Assembly (NCBI GenBank): GCA_905233825.1
Contig: CAJOFE010000024.1
Coordinates: 1 to 45,488, forward strand
DNA: 45,488 bases
Direction: 5' to 3'
Origin: an uncultured Prevotella sp.
GTDB lineage: Bacteria; Bacteroidota; Bacteroidia; Bacteroidales; Bacteroidaceae
The translations under genes and the position numbers were made by a program. Below the pieces are notes generated by a model that searched no databases, had not been told where the DNA came from, and saw only the letters and a program-made list of their open reading frames with translations. This document shows, piece by piece, positions 22,936 to 31,149 of this stretch; within the stretch, counting starts at the first letter, position 1; each line of letters begins with the position of its first letter.

Positions 22936-25900
22936 CTATTTATTCCCCTCACTTTCAGGAAGGGGACGGGGATGGGTCGATATTTTCCAATACACCACTG
23001 GCAACATGGTGACGACCATGATGAGTGAGCCTATGCCACCGGCAAAGATGGTGACGCCCACAGGCATCCAGAACGATGAGCCTGCAATGATCATCGGTAC
23101 CACACCCACAGCCGTAGTGGCCGTAGTAAGGAAAATGGGCACCATACGGCGCTTGCCAGCCTCGTAGGCAGCTTGCTTCACGACAGCGTTATATTCTCTC
23201 TGATCTTTTACCTCTGACCTTTTACCTCTTAAAAGATTATTGGCGTGTTCGAAGATAAGTATCTCGTTGCGCATAATCATGCCCATGAGGGTGATGACGC
23301 CCATGATAGAGGTGATGCCCAGCGTGCGGTTCATCAGGCCGAGGCCGATAAGGGCACCAGGAGCCATCAGTACCAAAGCAACGATGCAGAGGGTGGTGAT
23401 GCCGAACTTCTTGAAGTTGAAAAGCAGGAAGAAAAAGATGATGACGATGGATACGGCGATACCACCGATGATCTGTGGCAGCATCTCAGCATTGTATTCC
23501 AACTCGCCACCCACCTCGGTACGCACGCCCTGTGGCAACGGTAGTGACTCCAGCAAATCAGCAATATGGGTTTCGATAGGTGCAGCATAGACGCCCTGAG
23601 CAAATTGTGCCGTCACCGTGAGACAGCGCTCGCCACCACGATGCATGATGCAGCTCTCCGTCCATTTAGGTTTCACTTTCGCAATCTGTCGCAAGGGAAC
23701 TGAAGTGCTGGTACCACTTATACTGCCTGACAGCATGGTGACGGGCGTAGCAACGGGTAGGTTTTCGATGTCGGAGAACGTCATCGCAGTAGTGTCGCGC
23801 AACACGATGGGTAACTGATAGTCACCTTCCCACAGTTGTCCTACTGCCACATCGCCAGTAGCCGATGTGAGTGCCAATGCAGCTGTGGCACGACTGATAC
23901 CTAACTGTGCAGAACTGACAGGGTCGAGTTCGACATTGGCCAACGGGAAAGGTTGCATGAAGTCGGTATGCACCCACTCCAACTCGGGCATCTGTCGCAT
24001 CTGGGCCATCAGCGTCTCAGCTACTACATGCAGCGAGTCAAGATTTTCGCCGTAGAAGCGGTACTCCAGCTCTGACACCTCTAAGTAGTCCAGTCGTTTG
24101 AAGCGCACGTAAGCCTCGGGGAAATGCTCGCTCCACATCGGCTGATATTTGGCCAAAAGGTCGAGCGTAGCCTGCTGAGACGTCGTGTTGACGATGAGCT
24201 GGGCGAAATTCTTGCCTGCCATCTGTGGGGCATAGCACACCATAAAGCGGGGTGATGAACAACCGATGAAACTGGTGATGCCTGTGACACGCTCGTCCTC
24301 AGCTAAGGAAAGACGCACAGAGTCAGCCAATGCACGGGCATCGCTGATGCCCTTACCTTCGGGCAGGAAGACCTCTACGGCAAACTGGTCGCGGTCAGCG
24401 AAGGGGAACTGGCGCATCTTCAGCGAAGGGATGATGAGCAACGACAGTAGCACCACACCGATGCCTCCAACGATGGTCGCCCAGGGATGGCGGAAAGTTG
24501 CATCGAGAACTTTGTTATATAGATTTTGTACTCCCTTGGTAATAGCGTTTCCGCCAGAGCTTACTTTCTCAGGTTTGATAATCAGCACTTCAAGGAAGGG
24601 GATGACGGTAACGGCAAGGAACAGCGACACCATGAGGTTGATGGTGATGGTCCACGGGAAGTCGCGCAATGCATCGTGGCCTGCGCCCTTCATGGTGAAT
24701 AGCAACGGATAGAAAATGACACAAATGCAGAGCGTGGCCAGCAGCATAGGCATGAAATACTGGCGTGAAGACTCTAGTGCAGCATCCTTCGGACGATAGC
24801 CCTTGCCCAGATACTCCAGATAACCGTCGATGACCACTATCGAATTATCAACCACCATGCCCAGCACCACGATGAGTGCAGCCAGTGTGACGATGTTCAA
24901 CTCGATGCCTGCCAGATACATGATGCCCACTGAGATGAAAGTGCTTAACGGAATGGTGATGGCTGCAACGATAGCCGACCGAAGGGGAAAGAGCACCATC
25001 ATCACCAGGATAATGACTACCATCGAGATCAGCAAATCGCGCAGGAAATCGCTGACGCTCTTGCCCACCACCTTCGGCTGGTCGGCAATACGGGTCAGGG
25101 TGACATCTGTGGGCAGTTCCGAAGCACGGAACTCATCGAGCACTTTATCTACGTCGTTGCCGTACTGCACGATATTGTTGCCAGGCGTCATCTCCAGGGA
25201 GAGCAGTACACAGGGATGGCCGTCCTGCTCGATATAGCCGCCGCTGGTGTCATATTCACGCACCACCTGAGCCACGTCACGTACCCTTACCACCTTGCCT
25301 GTAGCAGGGTCGCTGAACACGATCAGATTGGCTATTTCCTCCTCACTACGTTGCGTGGGCTCTATGTGGATGGGCATCTGTTGCGTATCGGTGTTGATGC
25401 TGCCACTCATGGTGGTCAGCCCCTGTTGCTGCAACTGTGAGAGGAGCATCTGCTGACCGATACCATAAGCCTGCAGGCGCTGACGGTCGATGTAGAGGCT
25501 GATCTGTTCCTGTTGTTCACCATAGCTCCGCACGTTGGCCACCGAGGGGATGCGACGCAGACGGTCACCCAAACGGTCGCAGTAGTCATGCAGCTCGCGA
25601 TAGCTGCGTTCTGGGCTCTCGATGGCAATGAGCAGTGCACTTGTATTTCCAAAGTCATCATTGGCAATAAGGGCCAGCACGCCAGTGGGAAGGCTCTGCT
25701 TGAAGAGGTTGAGGCCATGCTTAATCTTGCTCCACACCTCGTCTTTGTTATTCACATTATCGTTCAGATAGACTTGCACCAGACACATGCCGTTCTGCGA
25801 CGTGGTCTTTGTCTTCTCGCGACGCACCTCCTTATAAGTAAAGAGATAGCGTTCCAAGGGTTTGGCCACCTGTGCCTCCACCTCCTCGGCAGTGGCACCA

Positions 25901-26115
25901 GGATAGACGGCTACCACCACACCCTGACGGATGGTGAAGGCAGGAAACTCGTCTTTCGGCATATCCTGCATACCATAGAGGCCGATGCCAAACAGGATGA
26001 CAATCAGCAATATGGTGATAGGATAATGTTCAAGTGGCCACTTGAGCCAGTTCAACGAGCCCCCTAAGTTAGGGGATTGGGGGTCTGAGCCTGCTATATA
26101 TTGTTTCTTCTCCAT
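22936..26115 (-). CDS. RND efflux pump inner-membrane subunit (AcrB/HAE1 type)
   Basis: 1059 residues, the normal length. Twelve membrane segments are expected; LVVLG-type segment with MVVDNSIVVIDGYLEYLG carries the transmembrane aspartates of proton transfer, and LGITSIMGVITLMGMIMRN near the C-terminus is the TM11 signature. Large periplasmic porter loops lie between TM1-2 and TM7-8. Substrates may be drugs, bile salts or metals; the sequence does not decide. The N-terminus SDPQSPNLGGSLNW, an internal KRSEVKDQRE (about 966) and the C-terminus THPRPLPESEGNK are encoded by dispersed repeats. Second gene of a three-gene operon. Confidence 0.95.
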   Translation of the reverse strand: MEKKQYIAGSDPQSPNLGGSLNWLKWPLEHYPITILLIVILFGIGLYGMQDMPKDEFPAFTIRQGVVVAVYPGATAEEVEAQVAKPLERYLFTYKEVRREKTKTTSQNGMCLVQVYLNDNVNNKDEVWSKIKHGLNLFKQSLPTGVLALIANDDFGNTSALLIAIESPERSYRELHDYCDRLGDRLRRIPSVANVRSYGEQQEQISLYIDRQRLQAYGIGQQMLLSQLQQQGLTTMSGSINTDTQQMPIHIEPTQRSEEEIANLIVFSDPATGKVVRVRDVAQVVREYDTSGGYIEQDGHPCVLLSLEMTPGNNIVQYGNDVDKVLDEFRASELPTDVTLTRIADQPKVVGKSVSDFLRDLLISMVVIILVMMVLFPLRSAIVAAITIPLSTFISVGIMYLAGIELNIVTLAALIVVLGMVVDNSIVVIDGYLEYLGKGYRPKDAALESSRQYFMPMLLATLCICVIFYPLLFTMKGAGHDALRDFPWTITINLMVSLFLAVTVIPFLEVLIIKPEKVSSGGNAITKGVQNLYNKVLDATFRHPWATIVGGIGVVLLSLLIIPSLKMRQFPFADRDQFAVEVFLPEGKGISDARALADSVRLSLAEDERVTGITSFIGCSSPRFMVCYAPQMAGKNFAQLIVNTTSQQATLDLLAKYQPMWSEHFPEAYVRFKRLDYLEVSELEYRFYGENLDSLHVVAETLMAQMRQMPELEWVHTDFMQPFPLANVELDPVSSAQLGISRATAALALTSATGDVAVGQLWEGDYQLPIVLRDTTAMTFSDIENLPVATPVTMLSGSISGTSTSVPLRQIAKVKPKWTESCIMHRGGERCLTVTAQFAQGVYAAPIETHIADLLESLPLPQGVRTEVGGELEYNAEMLPQIIGGIAVSIVIIFFFLLFNFKKFGITTLCIVALVLMAPGALIGLGLMNRTLGITSIMGVITLMGMIMRNEILIFEHANNLLRGKRSEVKDQREYNAVVKQAAYEAGKRRMVPIFLTTATTAVGVVPMIIAGSSFWMPVGVTIFAGGIGSLIMVVTMLPVVYWKISTHPRPLPESEGNK

Positions 26116-26181
26116 ATTTTTTCACTTGATGATGATAAGGGGCGTTCGTTCAGACCCCCATCCCCCTAACTTAGGGGGTTT
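26059..26181. repeat. Inverted pair of GC-rich palindromic repeats at the adaptor/pump junction
   Basis: Copy A (about 26059-26088, plus orientation) contains CCCCTAAGTTAGGGG; copy B (about 26152-26181, opposite orientation) contains CCCCCTAACTTAGGGGG, a 17-bp palindrome. The roughly 30-bp units also share a GGGGGTCTGA end. Copy A encodes the N-terminal DPQSPNLGG of the pump; copy B encodes the last residues and the TAA stop of the adaptor. Confidence 0.8.
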
Positions 26182-27187
26182 GTACTTTCGTTCCTTCACT
26201 CAGCTTCTGATACCCTTCTGTGACGACACGTTGTTCAGGCTCTACGCCACTAGTGATGGCCACGCGGTTGCCTGTGGTAGCACCGATAGTCACCGTAGTA
26301 CGATGAGCCGTATTGTCATTGCCCACCGTCCACACAAACAGACTGCCGTCAGCCCGTCTTTGCACAGCCGTCATGGGAAGTGTTGTTTCTACAATCTGTG
26401 ATGTCGCAGCAAAGGAAACCGAAGCTACCATGCCTGGCAACAGTTGGCGCCCACTATTCTGTACGTGAATGCGCAGATCGTAGGTATGCGTCATGGCATC
26501 GGCTACCACGCCTTTCTCTATGCGTCCTCCGGCAACCTCCACGCCTACCGCCTCTACCTTGATGGTGGAAGGCGTGTGCTCGCTGATGTTTCTCATGTCG
26601 CTCTCAGGCACACTCACCTTCACTTTCACTTCTGAGATATTGAGGATGGTGACCACAGCCTGTGAGGGCATCGCCGTCTCGCCGGCTCCCACCATCTTCC
26701 TTCCGATGATACCACTCACAGGAGCCGTTAGACGACAGTCGGCCAGATTCTTCTTGGCGACAGCCAGCGACGAGCGGGCCTGTGCCACCTTACTCTGAAT
26801 CTCCACCCACTGCACTTCGGGCAACGAGCCGGCATCGTGCAGCATGCTATAACGCTGCAATGCATCTTCGGCTTGTGCCATTTGGGCTTCGGCCGCCTGC
26901 ACCATGTTACGGGCCTGTGTATCGTCCATCTCGGCTATCAGCTGACCACGAGCGACAGCCTGTCCCTCGCTCACCAGCACCCGCTTCACCACACCCATAC
27001 TGGTAAAGCTCACAGCTGTGGCCTCACGTTCCTCCACCGTGCCTACATAGGTGGTGAAAGATAAATGATTTGGAGCTAGTAGTGATACCTTCACTCTTAC
27101 TGGGGGCTTCTCCCCATTCTCTTTCCTTTCACCACATCCAACAGCCAATAGCCAACAGCCAATAGCTAAGATTATTATCTTTTTCAT
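26171..27187 (-). CDS. RND efflux periplasmic adaptor (membrane fusion protein)
   Basis: About 338 residues. A lipoprotein-type signal peptide (MKKIIILAIGCWLLAVGC, cysteine at the end of the hydrophobic part) anchors it to the inner membrane. Then come the lipoyl half-motifs (GVVKRVLVSEGQAVARGQLI near 70 and LTAPVSGIIGRKMVGAGE near 158), an alpha-hairpin between them, and beta-barrel and membrane-proximal domains. It links the RND pump to the TolC channel. First gene of the operon; GTG at 27190 could also start it. The signal peptide core is partly encoded by a TTGGCTGTTGGCTA word repeat, and the stop codon lies inside a palindromic repeat. Confidence 0.93.
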   Translation of the reverse strand: MKKIIILAIGCWLLAVGCGERKENGEKPPVRVKVSLLAPNHLSFTTYVGTVEEREATAVSFTSMGVVKRVLVSEGQAVARGQLIAEMDDTQARNMVQAAEAQMAQAEDALQRYSMLHDAGSLPEVQWVEIQSKVAQARSSLAVAKKNLADCRLTAPVSGIIGRKMVGAGETAMPSQAVVTILNISEVKVKVSVPESDMRNISEHTPSTIKVEAVGVEVAGGRIEKGVVADAMTHTYDLRIHVQNSGRQLLPGMVASVSFAATSQIVETTLPMTAVQRRADGSLFVWTVGNDNTAHRTTVTIGATTGNRVAITSGVEPEQRVVTEGYQKLSEGTKVQTP

Positions 27188-27210
27188 CACTTATTTATTT
27201 GATTTTGGGT

Positions 27211-27219
27211 GCAAAAGTA
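27211..27219 (-). promoter_or_regulatory. -7 promoter box of the efflux operon
   Basis: TACTTTTGC on the minus strand, 23 nt before the adaptor start. No good TTTG at the -33 spacing, which would suit activator control by the divergent AraC protein. Confidence 0.6.
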
Positions 27220-27338
27220 ATACAAATGCAGTAAAATATCATGTTCTTTTTCACTTATTTCTCTCTCCAATTGGATTCAATAATCCTAAAGGAACATAAA
27301 TTCTGTAAAATGCAACATCGTTTTTACGCAGAATTGAT

Positions 27339-27346
27339 TAATTTTG
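27339..27346 (+). promoter_or_regulatory. -7 promoter box of the araC-type gene
   Basis: TAATTTTG ends 4 nt before the ATG at 27351, so the message is probably leaderless or nearly so. Confidence 0.55.
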
Positions 27347-27350
27347 TAGC

Positions 27351-28235
27351 ATGAAACGCCAAGAAGAGATTACATTTCAGACATTATCTGTCAATGAGGA
27401 CATACAAATTGGTTATTCTGATGATGACATCCTTATTGTTGACAGTATTCAGCAGTTTACAGAGGTCAATAGTGCCCACGTGGCCATGAACGCTGTTGTT
27501 ATCTGTACCAGTGGCAAAGTGCAAGCGCAGATGAACGGTAATCAGATGGAACTGCACAAGAATCAGGTGGCTGTCATTCCACAGAACGTCATGATAACCG
27601 AAGTGATGGTCAGTCCCGACTTCAACCTCAAAGCCATGTTCCTTACTAACCGTATTCTACAGAGTTTTCTTCATGAAAAGATAAGCGTGTGGAACGACAT
27701 GATGTACATCCAACGTCAGCACATCCTTACGATGGAAGAAGACGAAATTCTTTTTTACACTCATTTCTACGATATGCTCTGCTTGGTCATTGAGCGGGGC
27801 AAAGGGAGTCCCTTCCAAACCGACATCATACAGTCGTTGCTTCGTGCTGCTATTCTTGGTCTCTGCAGTGCTATGAAACAGTTTGGGAAAAGCCCCAATA
27901 TGATGCCTGCTCCCTCTTCTCTTTATCACTTTCAGCGTTTCCTCGACTTGCTCCACGACACCGAGGTGAAATTTAAATCTGTGGAGTCATACGCCAGCGA
28001 ACTTTGTATTTCACCCAAATATCTCACACCCATCTGCAAGAAGTACTCAGGTAAGACAGCTAACCAGTGGATTCGCGAACAAGTGTTGGAAGATATTCGC
28101 TACTACCTGAAGCAAACCGACCTCAGTATCAAGCAAGTGTGCGACCGCCTGGGCTTTCCCAACCCCTCGTTCTTTGGCAAGTATGTCAAGGATCACTTTG
28201 GCATGACGCCTATGCAGTTCAGAAACCAATCATAA
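27351..28235 (+). CDS. AraC-family transcriptional regulator, divergent from the efflux operon
   Basis: 294 residues. An N-terminal cupin-like sensing domain (about 40-170) is followed by two helix-turn-helix units: SVESYASELCISPKYLTPIC near 207-226 and SIKQVCDRLGFPNPSFFGKY near 257-276, ending HFGMTPMQFR, the AraC signature. The gene is read away from the adaptor gene with 163 nt between them, so it most likely controls the pump. The inducer is unknown. No membrane segment or response-regulator domain is present. Confidence 0.93.
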   Translation: MKRQEEITFQTLSVNEDIQIGYSDDDILIVDSIQQFTEVNSAHVAMNAVVICTSGKVQAQMNGNQMELHKNQVAVIPQNVMITEVMVSPDFNLKAMFLTNRILQSFLHEKISVWNDMMYIQRQHILTMEEDEILFYTHFYDMLCLVIERGKGSPFQTDIIQSLLRAAILGLCSAMKQFGKSPNMMPAPSSLYHFQRFLDLLHDTEVKFKSVESYASELCISPKYLTPICKKYSGKTANQWIREQVLEDIRYYLKQTDLSIKQVCDRLGFPNPSFFGKYVKDHFGMTPMQFRNQS

Positions 28236-28343
28236 AAAACGTATCTTAGGGTGTTGACCTATGGTTGAAGGTGCTTTCATTCTTGCGTCCTTACAGTTGT
28301 AAGCGGTAAACCGAGCGCAGAAATGCAAAAAAACAAGCTTTTC

Positions 28344-28376
28344 TTTGGCATTTCACTCATTTATTTGTACCTTTGC
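28344..28376 (+). promoter_or_regulatory. Promoter of typA
   Basis: TTTG 28344-28347, 20 nt, TACCTTTGC 28368-28376: full consensus. The 37-nt leader is made of the repeated word ATTGTACATCGTACATCGTTAA. Confidence 0.85.
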
Positions 28377-28413
28377 GCCCTCAAATTGTACATCGTACAT
28401 CGTTAAATTGTAA

Positions 28414-30234
28414 ATGACAAGGATGCAAGACATCAGAAACATTGCTATCATAGCACACGTAGATCACGGAAAGACGACACTTGTAGATAAGATGATGCTG
28501 GCCGGAAACCTGTTCCGTGAGGGACAGAACCTGTCGAGCCAGGTACTCGATGCTAACGACTTGGAGCGCGAGCGAGGCATTACCATCCTTTCCAAGAATG
28601 TCTCTATCAACTGGAAGGGAACCAAAATCAATATCATCGATACCCCGGGACACTCAGACTTCGGTGGCGAGGTGGAGCGCGTGCTCAACATGGCCGATGG
28701 TTGCCTGCTACTCGTCGATGCCTTTGAGGGTCCCATGCCCCAGACGCGCTTCGTGCTGCAGAAGGCCCTGCAGATAGGCCTGAAACCCATCGTCGTGGTA
28801 AACAAGGTCGATAAACCCAACTGCCGTCCCGAAGAGGTCTATGAGATGGTATTTGATCTGATGTTCTCACTCAATGCTACGGAAGACCAGCTTGACTTCC
28901 CCGTTGTCTATGGCTCGGCCAAGAACGGATGGATGGGCGAGGACTACAACAAGCCCACTGGTGACATTACCTATCTCCTCGACAAGATTGTAGAGGTTAT
29001 CCCTGCTCCGGCACAATTAGAGGGCACACCCCAGATGCTCATCACCAGCCTTGACTATTCGAGCTACACAGGCCGCATTGCCGTGGGCCGTGTACATCGC
29101 GGCACACTGAAAGACGGCATGCAGATCACCATTGCCCATCGCGACGGCTCGATGGAGAAGACGAAAATAAAGGAGCTGCATACTTTCGACGGCATGGGTC
29201 ACCATCGTACCGAGCAGGTTGATTGTGGCGACATCTGCGCCGTCATCGGACTGGAGAAGTTCGAGATTGGCGACACCATCTGCGACCTCGAAAACCCCGA
29301 GCCGCTGCCTCCCATCGCCATCGATGAGCCTACCATGTCAATGCTCTTCACCATTAACGACTCACCTTTCTTCGGCAAGGAGGGCAAGTTCGTTACCAGT
29401 CGTCACATTGCCGACCGTCTGGAGCGCGAGTTAGAGAAGAACCTCGCCCTGCGTGTGGAGCCTTTCGAGGATTCTACTGACAAGTGGGTGGTCTCTGGGC
29501 GCGGTGTACTGCACCTCTCCGTACTCATCGAGACTATGCGTCGTGAAGGCTATGAGCTGCAGGTGGGACAGCCACAGGTGATATACAAAGAGATTGACGG
29601 TAAGAAGTGCGAGCCTATCGAAGAGCTCACCATCAACGTGCCCGATGAGTTTGCATCGAAGATGATTGACATGGTGACACGCCGCAAGGGCGAGATGACC
29701 AGTATGGAGAGCCAGGGAGAGCGCACTAACATCGAGTTCGATATTCCCTCGCGAGGCATCATCGGCCTGCGCACCAATGTACTCACTGCCAGCCAGGGCG
29801 AGGCCATCATGGCCCACCGCTTTAAGGAGTACCAGCCCTACAAGGGCGAGATAGAGCGCCGTGTCAATGGCTCGATGATAGCCCTCGAGACAGGCACTGC
29901 CTACGCCTACGCCATCGACAAGCTGCAGGATCGCGGCAAGTTCTTTATCGACCCGGGTGACGAGGTATATATAGGGCAGGTTGTTGGTGAGCATGTCCAC
30001 GACAACGATCTTGTCATCAACGTCTGCAAGGCCAAGCAGCTCACCAATGTGCGAGCCTCGGGCAGCGACGAGAAGGCTCGTGTCATCCCCAAGGTCATCA
30101 TGAGTCTCGAAGAGTGCCTCGAATACATCAAGGAAGACGAGCTTGTAGAGGTTACCCCTAAGTCCATGCGTATGCGTAAGGCCATCCTCGACCACGACCA
30201 ACGGAAGAAGGTTCTTGTCGGAGCCAAGCGGTAA
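28414..30234 (+). CDS. typA: Ribosome-associated GTPase TypA/BipA
   Basis: 606 residues, standard length. G1 AHVDHGKTTL near residue 14, G2 RGITI near 55, G3 DTPGHSDFGGE near 76, G4 NKVDKP near 130 and G5 GSAKNGW near 168, then EF-G-like domains II, III and V and the TypA-specific C-terminal domain (GRGIIGLR-type motif SRGIIGLRTNVLT near 447). It helps 50S assembly and stress adaptation on the ribosome. Single gene with its own strong promoter; the ATG at 28414 fits the family N-terminus MQDIRNIAIIAHVDHG. Convergent with the next gene. Confidence 0.97.
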   Translation: MTRMQDIRNIAIIAHVDHGKTTLVDKMMLAGNLFREGQNLSSQVLDANDLERERGITILSKNVSINWKGTKINIIDTPGHSDFGGEVERVLNMADGCLLLVDAFEGPMPQTRFVLQKALQIGLKPIVVVNKVDKPNCRPEEVYEMVFDLMFSLNATEDQLDFPVVYGSAKNGWMGEDYNKPTGDITYLLDKIVEVIPAPAQLEGTPQMLITSLDYSSYTGRIAVGRVHRGTLKDGMQITIAHRDGSMEKTKIKELHTFDGMGHHRTEQVDCGDICAVIGLEKFEIGDTICDLENPEPLPPIAIDEPTMSMLFTINDSPFFGKEGKFVTSRHIADRLERELEKNLALRVEPFEDSTDKWVVSGRGVLHLSVLIETMRREGYELQVGQPQVIYKEIDGKKCEPIEELTINVPDEFASKMIDMVTRRKGEMTSMESQGERTNIEFDIPSRGIIGLRTNVLTASQGEAIMAHRFKEYQPYKGEIERRVNGSMIALETGTAYAYAIDKLQDRGKFFIDPGDEVYIGQVVGEHVHDNDLVINVCKAKQLTNVRASGSDEKARVIPKVIMSLEECLEYIKEDELVEVTPKSMRMRKAILDHDQRKKVLVGAKR

Positions 30235-30287
30235 ATCAGGTGGTGAGAATATCCTTGCCTCTCTTCTATTGGTTTAAGAAAATGTCT

Positions 30288-31145
30288 TCAATAGGCATAT
30301 ACTAATCCGTACTTCTCATGCAGTAAACGAAGTGATCCGTCAGACTTCATCTGGCGGATTATTTCGTTTACCATCCGAAGCAAGTCCTCTTGCCCCTTGC
30401 GCATCAGCACGCCAATCTCTCCATGATTGAAGGGAGCATCCAGCAGCGGTGCTGCCAGTCGAGTATCTGTCTGCACATAGTAGGGAGCTTCCGTAATCTC
30501 AGTAATCATTACATCGGCCTCTCCCTCGGCAATGAGCGTTGGAATTTCCTCGTTTTTCTGGTGGACGATGATAGTAGCATGAGTGAGGTTCTCGTTGGCG
30601 AACTTCTCGTTCAGTCCGCCGGGATTTACCATGACGCGCACTTCTGGCTTGTCGATGTCGGCCAACGACTGATAGCGGTCAGCCTCTGATGCACGGCAAA
30701 GGATTGTCTTGCCGTTTGCCAGATAGCCGTCGCTCATGAGCATTGTTTCACATCGGGCATCGGTGATGGTGATTCCCCCGATGGCGAGGTCGAACATCTG
30801 TGGCTCTACCAATACGTCTGCTGTCAGCGTGGGCCATGAGGTTGGCACAAATTGTATGGCTACTCCTAAGTGTTCCGCTATCTTCTCTGCCATTTCGATG
30901 CCGAAGCCCCAGTACTCGCCAGTCTCTGGTTCACAGAAGGACAGTGGCCGATAGTCGCCTGTTGTTCCCACCTGCAACGTTCCACGTTCCAGAATGCGGG
31001 TGATGGTGGGCTGGTTCACCACCTCCGCCGCATTGTCTTCGTTGGCTGTACACGAGACGGTGGTAAGCGTCAGCCATCCTAACGTGACTATCCCGCAAAA
31101 CGTAAGGATGGCGGCCAGAATCCATAGTTTATGCTGTTTCATCAT
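30288..31145 (-). CDS. Periplasmic cyclohexadienyl dehydratase-like protein (solute-binding fold)
   Basis: 285 residues. The fold is that of polar amino-acid binding proteins, and a general search would call it a transporter solute-binding protein. Several blocks, however, match PheC cyclohexadienyl dehydratase better: VGTTGDYRPLSF, VPTSWPTL, LAIGGITIT, VNPGGLNEKFA with the following NL..A.I.VH, and MITEITEA. PheC turns prephenate or arogenate into phenylpyruvate or phenylalanine in the periplasm. An N-terminal membrane helix (LWILAAILTFCGIVTLGWL) directs export. No ABC permease genes are nearby. It starts 4 nt after the GH127 stop and so shares its transcript. The enzymatic call is from remembered family motifs and is not proven. 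Confidence 0.7.
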   Translation of the reverse strand: MMKQHKLWILAAILTFCGIVTLGWLTLTTVSCTANEDNAAEVVNQPTITRILERGTLQVGTTGDYRPLSFCEPETGEYWGFGIEMAEKIAEHLGVAIQFVPTSWPTLTADVLVEPQMFDLAIGGITITDARCETMLMSDGYLANGKTILCRASEADRYQSLADIDKPEVRVMVNPGGLNEKFANENLTHATIIVHQKNEEIPTLIAEGEADVMITEITEAPYYVQTDTRLAAPLLDAPFNHGEIGVLMRKGQEDLLRMVNEIIRQMKSDGSLRLLHEKYGLVYAY

Positions 31146-31149
31146 CTTG

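Noticed and set aside
29431..30201. 256-codon open frame antisense to typA
   Set aside because: Shadow of a highly conserved gene; no promoter or family features.
30288..31145. Ordinary ABC-transporter binding protein
   Set aside because: No permease or ATPase genes adjoin it and several motifs fit cyclohexadienyl dehydratase better; kept as an alternative.
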